Assembly: GCA_023389055.1 (NCBI GenBank)
Contig: JAEWFA010000064.1
Span: 1 to 61,976 of the forward strand
Source: Pseudomonadota bacterium
GTDB lineage: Bacteria > Pseudomonadota > Gammaproteobacteria > Burkholderiales > Burkholderiaceae_E
Direction: 5' to 3'
Length of the DNA stretch: 61,976 nucleotides
A model generated the notes under the pieces. That model made no database searches, was not told the origin of the DNA, and saw nothing but the letters and a program-made list of their open reading frames with translations. Made by a program: the position numbers and the translations under genes. Positions 23,180 through 31,164 of this stretch are shown in pieces. The stretch's first letter is position 1; each line of letters starts with the position of its first letter.

Positions 23180-24316
23180 ATGCAAACCGCCATCCGGTGC
23201 TGCTTCATGCGCGGCGGCACTTCCCGCGGACCGTTCTTCGCCGAGGACGACCTGCCGATCGACGTCGCCACCCGCGACCGCGTGCTGCTCGCCGTGATGG
23301 GTTCGCCCGACCGCCGGCAGATCGACGGCCTGGGCGGTGCGCATCCGCTGACGAGCAAGGTCGGCATCGTTCGCCGCAGCCGCACGAGCGGCGTCGACCT
23401 CGACTTCCTCTTCGCGCAACTGCAGCCCGAGCGCGATACGGTCGACACGACGCCGAACTGCGGCAACATGCTCGCCGCCGTCGTCCCCTTCGCGCTCGAA
23501 AGCGGGCTCGTCGAGCCGCAGGGCGACACGACGACGCTGCGCGTGCTCACGCGCAACACCGACATGCAGTGCGACATCACCGTGCGTACGCCGATGACGC
23601 CGACCGGACGACGCGTCGAATACGAAGGCGAAGCACGCATAGACGGCGTTCCGGGAACGTCGGCTCCGATCACCATCAATTTCCTCGACACCGCCGGTTC
23701 CGTCTGCTCGGCGCTGCTGCCCACCGGGCGCGCGCTCGACGGGATCGACGTCGACGGCCTCGGCGTCGTCGAGGCCACCTGCATCGACAACGGAATGCCG
23801 ATGGTCCTCGTGCGCGCAGCCGACTTCGCCCGCACCGGCTACGAGGAAGTCGCGCAACTGAACGCCGACGACGAGCTGAAGTCCAGGCTCGAGGCGCTGC
23901 GCCTCGCCGCGGGGCGTGCGATGGGACTGGGCGACGTGGCGGCGAAGAGCTTCCCGAAGATGTGCCTCATCGCTGCTCCCCGCGCAGGCGGCGCGGTCGC
24001 CACGCGCTGCTTCATTCCGCACGTCTGCCACGACGCCATCGGTGTGCTGGCCGCCGTCACGGTCGCCACCGCCTGCGTGCTCGAGGGCACGGTCGCGCAG
24101 GGCATTGCGCGCCTGCCCGACGGGCGCGTGAAGACGGTGTCGGTAGAGCATCCGAGCGGCGAATTCAGCGTCGAGCTCGAGCTCGATCGCGACGACCCCC
24201 GGAAGGTCGTCCGCGCGGCGTTGCTGCGCACGGCACGCCTGCTGATGCGCGGCGAAGCGATGATCCCCGCGTCCGTCTGGGCGGGGCCCGGCTCCCACGG
24301 AGGAACGAATCGATGA
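23180..24316 (+). CDS. 4-oxalomesaconate tautomerase (GalD/LigU-like, PrpF family)
   Basis: Member of the PrpF fold family that shifts a double bond in 4-oxalomesaconate, making the isomer that the hydratase uses. The 378-residue protein opens with CCFMRGGTSRGPFF and has GGAHPLTSKVGIV (catalytic-lysine region), TTPNCGNMLAAV (conserved Cys) and, in the second half, GLGDVAAKSFPKMCLIAAPR. Assignment to this step rests on the family plus its place directly before ligJ. LigU in Sphingobium was described as an allylic isomerase and GalD in Pseudomonas as a tautomerase; which description fits here cannot be read from sequence. Its stop overlaps ligJ (ATGA). Confidence 0.88.
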   Translation: MQTAIRCCFMRGGTSRGPFFAEDDLPIDVATRDRVLLAVMGSPDRRQIDGLGGAHPLTSKVGIVRRSRTSGVDLDFLFAQLQPERDTVDTTPNCGNMLAAVVPFALESGLVEPQGDTTTLRVLTRNTDMQCDITVRTPMTPTGRRVEYEGEARIDGVPGTSAPITINFLDTAGSVCSALLPTGRALDGIDVDGLGVVEATCIDNGMPMVLVRAADFARTGYEEVAQLNADDELKSRLEALRLAAGRAMGLGDVAAKSFPKMCLIAAPRAGGAVATRCFIPHVCHDAIGVLAAVTVATACVLEGTVAQGIARLPDGRVKTVSVEHPSGEFSVELELDRDDPRKVVRAALLRTARLLMRGEAMIPASVWAGPGSHGGTNR

Positions 24317-25341
24317 TCATCGACTGTCACGGCCACTTCACCACCGCGCCGAAGGCGCTCGAGGACTGGCGCAATCGCCAGGTCGCCGCGTTGAAGGACG
24401 GCGCCGCCGCGCCGAAGGCCTCGGAGCTGCGCATCGGCGACGACGAGCTGCGCGAGTCGATCGAGAAGAACCAGCTCGCGAAGATGAACGAACGCGGAAG
24501 CGACCTGACGATCTTCTCGCCGCGCGCGAGCTTCATGGCGCACCACATCGGCGGTTTCGAGACGAGCTCCACCTGGTCGGCCATCTGCAACGAACTGATC
24601 CAGCGCGTCGCCTCGCTCTTTCCCGATCGCTTCATCGGCGCGGCGATGCTGCCGCAGTCGCCGGGCGTCGACCCGAAGACCTGCATCCCGGAGCTCGAGC
24701 GGTGCGTGAACGAGTACGGGTTCGTGGCGATCAACCTGAACCCCGACCCCTCGGGCGGGCACTGGACGTCGCCGCCGCTGTCCGACCGCCACTGGTACCC
24801 GATCTACGAGAAGATGGTCGAGTACGAGATCCCGGCGATGATCCATGTGAGCACGAGTTGCAACGCGTGCTTCCACACGACCGGCGCCCACTACCTGAAC
24901 GCCGACACCACCGCGTTCATGCAGTGCCTCACGTCCGATCTCTTCCGGGATTTCCCGACGCTGAAGTTCGTCATTCCGCACGGCGGCGGCGCGGTGCCCT
25001 ACCACTGGGGTCGCTTCCGAGGGCTGGCGCAGGAACTGAAGAAGCCGCTGCTCGCCGAGCACCTGCTGCAGAACGTGTTCTTCGACACCTGCGTCTATCA
25101 CCAGCCCGGGATCGACCTGCTCACGAAAGTGATCCCCGTCGAGAACATCCTGTTCGCCAGCGAGATGATCGGCGCAGTGCGCGGCATCGACCCGGAAACC
25201 GGTCATTACTACGACGACACGAAGCGGTACATCGAGGCGTCGACGGTCCTCGGGGACGCCGAGCGCAAGGCGATCTACGAAGGCAACGCGCGCCGCGTCT
25301 ATGCGCGCCTGGATCGCGCGCTGAAGGCGAAAGGGCTCTGA
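24313..25341 (+). CDS. ligJ: 4-oxalomesaconate hydratase
   Basis: Amidohydrolase-superfamily enzyme that hydrates 4-oxalomesaconate to 4-carboxy-4-hydroxy-2-oxoadipate (CHA). The ATG at 24313 overlaps the previous stop by 4 bases; the product is 342 residues, close to LigJ of Sphingobium. Metal-site features are MIIDCHGHFTTAP at the N-terminus (HxH), the central MIHVSTSCN, and VIPHGGGAVPYHWGRFRGL. The C-terminus has LFASEMIGAVRGIDPETGHYYDD, which is characteristic of this enzyme. A spacer of 49 bases leads to ligK. Confidence 0.93.
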   Translation: MIIDCHGHFTTAPKALEDWRNRQVAALKDGAAAPKASELRIGDDELRESIEKNQLAKMNERGSDLTIFSPRASFMAHHIGGFETSSTWSAICNELIQRVASLFPDRFIGAAMLPQSPGVDPKTCIPELERCVNEYGFVAINLNPDPSGGHWTSPPLSDRHWYPIYEKMVEYEIPAMIHVSTSCNACFHTTGAHYLNADTTAFMQCLTSDLFRDFPTLKFVIPHGGGAVPYHWGRFRGLAQELKKPLLAEHLLQNVFFDTCVYHQPGIDLLTKVIPVENILFASEMIGAVRGIDPETGHYYDDTKRYIEASTVLGDAERKAIYEGNARRVYARLDRALKAKGL

Positions 25342-25390
25342 CGAGGAACCTGCGGGCCGTCCCGTCGCATCGAACGAGGAGAAACGAACC

Positions 25391-26080
25391 ATGTCCCTGA
25401 ACGAGCTCGGCATCGTCCGGCGCAACATCGAGCGCGCCGACGCGACGGCCGTCGAGAAGCTGTCGCGCTTCGGCGCGGCCACCGTGCACGAAGCGATGGG
25501 CCGCGTCGGCCTGGCCAAACCGTATCTGCGACCGATCTATCCGGGCGCGCGGCTGTGCGGCACCGCGGTCACCGTGCTGCTGCAACCGGGCGACAACTGG
25601 ATGATGCACGTCGCCGCCGAGCAGTTGCGCGATGGCGACGTCGTCGTCGCCGCCTGCACCTCCGACTGCGAGGACGGCTTCTTCGGCGACCTGCTCGCCA
25701 CTTCGTTTCGCGCCCGCGGCGCGCGGGGGCTGGTCATCGACGGCGGCGTGCGCGACGTGCACGACCTCACGCAGATGCAGTTCCCGGTGTTCTCGCGCGC
25801 CGTGAACGCGAAGGGGACGATCAAGGCGACGCTCGGATCGGTCAACGTTCCGGTGGTGTGCGCGGGCGCCTACGTGCGGCCCGGCGACGTCGTCGTTGCC
25901 GACGACGACGGCGTCGTCTTCGTGCCCGCGTCGATCGCGCAGCAGGTCGCCGACGCAGCGCAGAAGCGCGAAGCGAACGAGGTCGAGAAGCGCGCGAAGC
26001 TCGCCTCCGGGGTGCTCGGGCTGGACATGTACAAGATGCGCGAGACGCTCGAGCGCGCGGGGCTGCGGTATGTCGACTGA
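25391..26080 (+). CDS. ligK: 4-carboxy-4-hydroxy-2-oxoadipate aldolase
   Basis: Class II (metal-dependent) aldolase of the HMG/CHA group that splits CHA into pyruvate and oxaloacetate; the family also decarboxylates oxaloacetate. The 229-residue length is standard. The RraA-like fold is marked by GDNWMMHVAAEQLRDGDVVV, and the metal and substrate motif GLVIDGGVRDVHDL contains the conserved Arg-Asp pair. GAGGAGA precedes the ATG. Its last 11 bases overlap the DUF1932 gene. This is the final step of the pathway, feeding the TCA cycle. Confidence 0.94.
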   Translation: MSLNELGIVRRNIERADATAVEKLSRFGAATVHEAMGRVGLAKPYLRPIYPGARLCGTAVTVLLQPGDNWMMHVAAEQLRDGDVVVAACTSDCEDGFFGDLLATSFRARGARGLVIDGGVRDVHDLTQMQFPVFSRAVNAKGTIKATLGSVNVPVVCAGAYVRPGDVVVADDDGVVFVPASIAQQVADAAQKREANEVEKRAKLASGVLGLDMYKMRETLERAGLRYVD

Positions 26081-27020
26081 CACCGATGCAGACCCGCTGC
26101 GTTGGCACGTAGGCCTGGTCGGCTACGGCGAGGTCGGCCGCATTCTCGCGGAGGATCTGCGCACGCGCGGTGTCGAACGCGTCACCGCGTACGACGTGAA
26201 GCTCGACGGGCCCGATGCGGGATCGCTGCGCGCGCATGCGGCAGTGCACGGCGTCGCGCTCGCCGACTCGCACGCTGCGCTCGCAGCCCAGGCCGACTTC
26301 GTCGTCTCGGCGGTCACCGCGAGCCAGGCGGTGGCGGTGGCCGCCGCGTGCGCGCCGGCGCTGCGTCGCGACGCCTGGTTCCTCGACTTCAATTCGGCTT
26401 CGCCGGGTGCCAAGCGCAGCGCTGCAGCGCAGGTCGCGCAGACAGGCGCGCGCTACGTCGAAGGGGCCGTGATGACGTCGGTGCCGCCGTACCGCATTCG
26501 CGTGCCGCTGCTGCTGGGCGGGCCTCACGCGGCGGCGCTCGCGCCGCTGCTGGCCGTGCTCGGCTTCGCGGCGAAGCCGGGGCCGGCGGAGCTGGGCATC
26601 GCGTCGGCGACGAAGATGTGCCGCAGCGTGATGATCAAGGGACTGGAAGCGATGGTGATCGAGAGCTTCACCGCCGCACGCGCCTGGGGTGTGGAGGACG
26701 ACGTCCTCGCGTCGCTCGCCGAGACCTTCCCCGGCATCGACTGGGAGAAGCAGGCGAGCTACTTCTTCGAGCGCGTGATCCTGCACGGGCGACGTCGCGC
26801 GGAGGAGATGCGCGAATCGGCGAACACGGTGCGCGCGGCAGGCCTGGAGCCGTGGTCGGCGGCCGGCACCGCGAACCGGCAGGCGTGGGTGGCGGAGCTC
26901 GCCGCGCGCGGAGTGTTCTCGAGTACGCCCGCTGGCGGCGGCGAGCCGCTGGTAGATGCACGCGCCGACTGGCGCGTGCAGGCCGACCGCATCCTCGCCG
27001 CAGGGGAAAAAGAACGATGA
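26070..27020 (+). CDS. NAD(P)-binding DUF1932 protein in the lig cluster
   Basis: A 316-residue protein of the 6-phosphogluconate/3-hydroxyisobutyrate dehydrogenase fold. The Rossmann loop is GLVGYGEVGRILAEDL (GxGxxG). The C-terminal helical half matches DUF1932: TKMCRSVMIKGLEAMVIESFTAA and GIDWEKQASYFFERVILHGRR. It starts inside ligK and overlaps ligI by 4 bases, so it is expressed with the pathway, yet no reaction of the 4,5-cleavage route needs it. From memory, a gene of unassigned role also lies between ligK and ligI in Sphingobium SYK-6. Function unknown; it may handle a side product or a related substrate. Confidence 0.82.
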   Translation: MSTDTDADPLRWHVGLVGYGEVGRILAEDLRTRGVERVTAYDVKLDGPDAGSLRAHAAVHGVALADSHAALAAQADFVVSAVTASQAVAVAAACAPALRRDAWFLDFNSASPGAKRSAAAQVAQTGARYVEGAVMTSVPPYRIRVPLLLGGPHAAALAPLLAVLGFAAKPGPAELGIASATKMCRSVMIKGLEAMVIESFTAARAWGVEDDVLASLAETFPGIDWEKQASYFFERVILHGRRRAEEMRESANTVRAAGLEPWSAAGTANRQAWVAELAARGVFSSTPAGGGEPLVDARADWRVQADRILAAGEKER

Positions 27021-27949
27021 GCGCTTTCGAGATGACGCCCGGCTGGCTGTGCTTCCACCCCGACCCGTCGACGCCGCGTTTCCGCGTGCCGGCAGGCGCG
27101 GTCGACGCGCACTGCCACGTATTCGGCCCCGGCGATCGATTTCCGTACGCCCCGGAACGCAAGTACACGCCCTGCGACGCATCGCGCGAGCAGCTGTTCG
27201 CGCTGCGCGATCGGCTCGGCTTCGCGCGCAACGTGATCGTGCAGGCCACCTGCCACGGCGCCGACAACCGCGCGCTCGTCGACGCACTCGCGCATTCGGA
27301 CGGCCGCGCGCGCGGCGTCGCCACCGTGCGCCGCGACGTCTCCGACGACGAGTTGCGCAGGATGCACGACGCGGGCGTGCGCGCCGTGCGCTTCAACTTC
27401 GTGCGCCGGCTCGTCGACTTCACGCCGCGCGAGACCCTCGAGGAGATCGCGCGGCGCATCGCGCCGCTCGGCTGGCACGTCGTCGTCTACTTCGAAGCGC
27501 GCGACCTGCCCGAGCTGTGGGAATTCTTCACGTCGCTGCCGACCACGGTCGTCGTCGACCACATGGGCCGGCCCGACGTTTCGAAGCCGGTGGACGGACC
27601 CGAGTTCGAGCTCTTCGTGCGGCTGATGCGCGAGCACCCGAACGTGTGGTCGAAGGTGAGCTGTCCGGAACGGCTGAGCGCCTCGGGTCCTGCCGCACGG
27701 AACGGCGAGCGAAACGCGTACCGCGACGTCGTTGCGTTCGCGCGGCGAATCGTCGAAACCTTCCCCGATCGCGTGCTGTGGGGCACCGACTGGCCGCACC
27801 CGAACCTGAAGGACCACATGCCCGACGACGGCCTGCTCGTCGACTTCATCCCGCACATCGCACGCACCGAAGCGCTGCAGCGCAAGCTGCTGGTCGATAA
27901 TCCGATGCGTCTGTACTGGCCCGAGGAGTGGAAAGATGGCGCTCGCTAA
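27017..27949 (+). CDS. ligI: 2-pyrone-4,6-dicarboxylate hydrolase
   Basis: Amidohydrolase that opens the lactone 2-pyrone-4,6-dicarboxylate (PDC) to 4-oxalomesaconate; the family works without a bound metal. The 310-residue protein shows AVDAHCHVFGPGDRFPYAPE and KYTPCDAS near the N-terminus, RAVRFNFVRRLVD, VVVDHMGRPDV and the C-terminal catalytic Asp in LWGTDWPHPN, all typical of LigI. It overlaps the upstream DUF1932 gene by 4 bases (ATGA) and ligA by 14 bases. Confidence 0.95.
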   Translation: MSAFEMTPGWLCFHPDPSTPRFRVPAGAVDAHCHVFGPGDRFPYAPERKYTPCDASREQLFALRDRLGFARNVIVQATCHGADNRALVDALAHSDGRARGVATVRRDVSDDELRRMHDAGVRAVRFNFVRRLVDFTPRETLEEIARRIAPLGWHVVVYFEARDLPELWEFFTSLPTTVVVDHMGRPDVSKPVDGPEFELFVRLMREHPNVWSKVSCPERLSASGPAARNGERNAYRDVVAFARRIVETFPDRVLWGTDWPHPNLKDHMPDDGLLVDFIPHIARTEALQRKLLVDNPMRLYWPEEWKDGAR

Positions 27950-28337
27950 ACCCTACAAGGAAGTTCCCGGCACGACGATCTTCGACGCCGACCAGTCGCG
28001 CATGGGCTACCACCTGAACCAGTTCTGCATGTCGCTGATGAAGGCCGGGAACCGCGAGCGCTTCAAGGCCAACGAGCGCGCGTACCTCGACGAATGGCCG
28101 ATGACCGAGGAGCAGAAGCAGGCCGTGCTCGCGCGCGACCTGAACCGCTGCATCGCGCTCGGCGGAAACATCTATTTTCTCGCCAAGATCGGTGCCACCG
28201 ACGGCAAGAGCTTCCAGCAGATGGCAGGCAGCATGACCGGCATGAGCGAAGACGAATACCGCGACATGATGGTCCGTGGCGGCCGAAGCATCGAGGGCAA
28301 CCGCCGGGTCGGCGAACAAAGCGGAGAGAAGCGATGA
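27936..28337 (+). CDS. ligA: Protocatechuate 4,5-dioxygenase, alpha subunit
   Basis: Small subunit of the class III extradiol dioxygenase that opens protocatechuate between C4 and C5. The 133-residue protein is all-helical, with TTIFDADQSRMGYHLNQFCMSL, DRNRC-like DLNRCIALGGNIYFLAKIGATDG and GMSEDEYRDMMVRGG. It caps the active site of LigB and carries no metal ligands. It overlaps ligI and ligB (ATGA), so the stoichiometry is probably set by coupled translation. Confidence 0.95.
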   Translation: MALAKPYKEVPGTTIFDADQSRMGYHLNQFCMSLMKAGNRERFKANERAYLDEWPMTEEQKQAVLARDLNRCIALGGNIYFLAKIGATDGKSFQQMAGSMTGMSEDEYRDMMVRGGRSIEGNRRVGEQSGEKR

Positions 28338-29194
28338 GCGCGCGCATCACGGCGAGCGTCTACACCTCGCACGTTCCGGCGATCGGCGCGGCAGTGGACC
28401 TGGGCAAGACGCACGAGCCGTACTGGCAGAAGGTCTTCTCGGGCTACGAATTCTCGCGGCAATGGCTGAAGCAGAACACGCCCGACGTCGTGTTCCTGGT
28501 CTACAACGACCACGCCAACGCGTTCAGCCTCGAAATCATCCCCACTTTCGCGATCGGCACGGCCGCCGAATTCGCTCCGGCCGACGAGGGATGGGGCCCG
28601 CGCCCGGTGCCGGGCGTCGTCGGCGATCCGCTGCTGGCCTCGCACATCGCGCAGTCGGTCATCCAGGACGACTTCGATCTTACGATCGTCAACCGGATGG
28701 ACGTCGACCACGGACTCACGGTGCCGCTGTCGCTGATGTGCGGGCAGCCCGAGCGCTGGCCGTTTCGCGTGATTCCGTTCGCGGTGAACGTCGTCCAGTA
28801 CCCGGTGCCGTCGGGGATGCGCTGCTTTCGCCTGGGTCAGGCGATACGGCGCGCAATCGAGACCTACGACGAGCCGCTGAACGTGCAGATCTGGGGCACC
28901 GGCGGAATGAGCCACCAGTTGCAGGGTCCGCGCGCGGGGCTGATCAACCGCGAATTCGACAACGCCTTCCTCGACCGCCTGATCTCCGACCCGGCCGGTC
29001 TCGCGACGATGCCGCACATCGACTACGTGCGCGAGGCGGGATCGGAGGGCATCGAGCTCGTCATGTGGCTGATCGCACGCGGTGCGATGGCCGACGTCGC
29101 CGGGGGGGCCGCGCCGCGCGTGGCGCACCGCTTCTACCACGTCCCGGCGTCGAATACGGCGGTGGGCCACCTGATCCTGGAGAACCCGCGATGA
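28334..29194 (+). CDS. ligB: Protocatechuate 4,5-dioxygenase, beta (catalytic) subunit
   Basis: Non-heme Fe(II) catalytic subunit that cleaves protocatechuate to 4-carboxy-2-hydroxymuconate-6-semialdehyde. The 286-residue protein keeps the iron ligands at nearly the positions of the Sphingobium enzyme: H13 (TSHVPAIG), H60 (YNDHANAF) and E241 (EGIELVMW). The catalytic base is H194 (GGMSHQL). The ATG at 28334 overlaps the ligA stop, and its own stop overlaps ligC. All active-site residues are present, so it should be functional. Confidence 0.96.
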   Translation: MSARITASVYTSHVPAIGAAVDLGKTHEPYWQKVFSGYEFSRQWLKQNTPDVVFLVYNDHANAFSLEIIPTFAIGTAAEFAPADEGWGPRPVPGVVGDPLLASHIAQSVIQDDFDLTIVNRMDVDHGLTVPLSLMCGQPERWPFRVIPFAVNVVQYPVPSGMRCFRLGQAIRRAIETYDEPLNVQIWGTGGMSHQLQGPRAGLINREFDNAFLDRLISDPAGLATMPHIDYVREAGSEGIELVMWLIARGAMADVAGGAAPRVAHRFYHVPASNTAVGHLILENPR

Positions 29195-30153
29195 CGAACC
29201 CCATCCGCGTCGTGCTCGCAGGCGCCGGAGCCTTCGGCGTCAAGCACCTCGACGCAATCCGCAACATCGACGGCGTCGACGTGGTGTCGCTGGTGGGGCG
29301 AGAACAGGCGAAGACCGAGGAAGTGGCGAAGAAGTACGCCATCGGGCACGTCACGACGAATCTCGCCCAGAGCCTGGCGCGCGACGACGTCGACGCGGCG
29401 ATCTTGTGCACGCCCACGCAGTTGCACGCCGCGCAGGCGATCGAATGCCTGAAGGCCGGCAAGCACGTACAGGTCGAGATCCCGCTGGCCGATTCGATCA
29501 ACGCAGCCGAGGCGGTCGTAGCGCTGCAGAAGGAAACCGGACTGGTGGCGATGTGCGGGCACACGCGCCGCTTCAACCCGAGCCACCAGTACCTGCACCG
29601 CAGGATCGCGAAGGGCGAGTTGCACCTCCAGCAGATGGACGTGCAGACCTACTTCTTCCGGCGCACGAACACCAATGCGCTCGGCCAGCCGCGCAGCTGG
29701 ACCGATCACCTGCTGTGGCACCACGCGGCGCACACCGTCGACCTCTTCGCCTACCAGACCGGCGGCACGATCGTCGCCGCGCACGCGGTGCAGGGGCCCA
29801 TCCATCCGCAGCTCGGCATCGCGATGGACATGTCGATCCAGCTGAAAGCGAGCACCGGCGCGATCTGCACGCTGAGCCTGTCGTTCAACAACGACGGGCC
29901 GCTGGGCACCTTCTTCCGATACATCTGCGACAACGGCACCTACGTGGCACGCTACGACGACCTCTACGACGGCAAGGAGAACCGCATCGACGTCTCGCAG
30001 GTCGACGTCTCGATGAACGGCATCGAACTGCAGGACCGCGAGTTCTTCGCCGCGATCCGCGAGCAGCGCGAGCCCAACTCGAGCGTCGCGCAGGTGCTGC
30101 CCTGCTACCGCACGCTCGCGCAGCTCGAGCGCCAGCTCGCGAAGACGCCCTGA
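29191..30153 (+). CDS. ligC: 4-carboxy-2-hydroxymuconate-6-semialdehyde dehydrogenase
   Basis: Gfo/Idh/MocA-type dehydrogenase that oxidises the cyclised ring-cleavage product to 2-pyrone-4,6-dicarboxylate with NADP+. The 320-residue protein begins with VVLAGAGAFGVKHLDAI (Rossmann loop) and contains GKHVQVEIPLADSINAAEAV and MCGHTRRFNPSHQY. Its length and ligAB-C order are those of known lig/pmd clusters. The ATG at 29191 overlaps the ligB stop. Confidence 0.95.
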   Translation: MTNPIRVVLAGAGAFGVKHLDAIRNIDGVDVVSLVGREQAKTEEVAKKYAIGHVTTNLAQSLARDDVDAAILCTPTQLHAAQAIECLKAGKHVQVEIPLADSINAAEAVVALQKETGLVAMCGHTRRFNPSHQYLHRRIAKGELHLQQMDVQTYFFRRTNTNALGQPRSWTDHLLWHHAAHTVDLFAYQTGGTIVAAHAVQGPIHPQLGIAMDMSIQLKASTGAICTLSLSFNNDGPLGTFFRYICDNGTYVARYDDLYDGKENRIDVSQVDVSMNGIELQDREFFAAIREQREPNSSVAQVLPCYRTLAQLERQLAKTP

Positions 30154-30164
30154 GCACGAAGCCC

Positions 30165-31154
30165 ATGCACACGCGCCGCATCGGAGCGCTCGAGGTCTCG
30201 GCGATCGGGCTGGGCTGCATGAGCCTGAGCCACGGCTACGCGCCGCGCCCGTCGCCTGAAACGGCGGCGGCGGTGCTGCACGCGGCGCTGGACGCCGGCG
30301 TGACGCTCTTCGACACGGCAATGCTCTACGGCAACGGCGCGAACGAGGAATTGCTCGGGCGCACGCTCGGCGCGCATCGCTCGCGCTTCGTGCTCGCGTC
30401 CAAGGGCGGCATGGGCGTCGTCGACGGAAAGCGAACGATCGACGGGCGCCCGGAAACCATCCGTCAGAACTGCGACGACAGCCTCGCGCGACTGCGCACC
30501 GACGTCATCGACCTCTACTACCTGCACCGGCTGGATGCGAAGGTGCCGATCGAGGACAGCGTCGGCGCGCTCGCCGGGCTCGTGCGCGCCGGCAAGGTCC
30601 GCGAGGTCGGGCTTTCCGAAGTGTCGGCCGCGACGCTGCGACGCGCGCATGCCGTTCACCCGATCGCCGCCGTGCAGAACGAGTACTCGCTGTGGTCGCG
30701 CAACGTCGAGATCGCCGTGCTCGATGCCTGTCGCGAGCTGGGGACGACGCTGGTTGCGTTCAGCCCGCTCGCGCGCGCCTTCCTCGCGGGCACGCTGCAC
30801 GATCCGTCGTCGCTGCCGGCATCCGACATCCGCCGCGGCATGCCCCGGTTCGAGGCGCCGCACTGGGAGGCGAACCGGCGACTGCTCGAGCCGTACCGGC
30901 TGCTCGCCACCGAGGCGGGCTGCACGATGGCACAGCTCGCGCTCGCCTGGCTGCTCGCGCAGGGCGAACAGATCGTGCCCATCCCCGGGACGACGAGCAT
31001 CGCGCACCTGCACGAGGACCTGGCCGCCGCCGACGTCGACCTGTCGCCCGCTCTCGCAGCGCGCGTGGGCGCCGCGATCAACCAGCGCAACGTTTCCGGG
31101 CCGCGTTACGCGCCCGAGCGACAGAAGGACATCGACACCGAGGAATTCGAGTAG
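30165..31154 (+). CDS. Aldo/keto reductase at the end of the lig operon
   Basis: A 329-residue NADPH-dependent aldo/keto reductase of the AKR13-like group. The tetrad is intact: Asp and Tyr in LFDTAMLYGNGANEELLGR, Lys in LASKGG, His in DLYYLHRLD. The cofactor tail is QIVPIPGTTSIAHLHEDLAAAD. The ATG at 30165 is 11 bases after the ligC stop, so it is likely part of the operon, but no 4,5-cleavage step uses such an enzyme. It could act on aromatic aldehydes feeding protocatechuate, such as protocatechualdehyde; this is inferred only from context. It ends 10 bases from the convergent hslU stop. Confidence 0.88.
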   Translation: MHTRRIGALEVSAIGLGCMSLSHGYAPRPSPETAAAVLHAALDAGVTLFDTAMLYGNGANEELLGRTLGAHRSRFVLASKGGMGVVDGKRTIDGRPETIRQNCDDSLARLRTDVIDLYYLHRLDAKVPIEDSVGALAGLVRAGKVREVGLSEVSAATLRRAHAVHPIAAVQNEYSLWSRNVEIAVLDACRELGTTLVAFSPLARAFLAGTLHDPSSLPASDIRRGMPRFEAPHWEANRRLLEPYRLLATEAGCTMAQLALAWLLAQGEQIVPIPGTTSIAHLHEDLAAADVDLSPALAARVGAAINQRNVSGPRYAPERQKDIDTEEFE

Positions 31155-31164
31155 ACCGGGGCGC

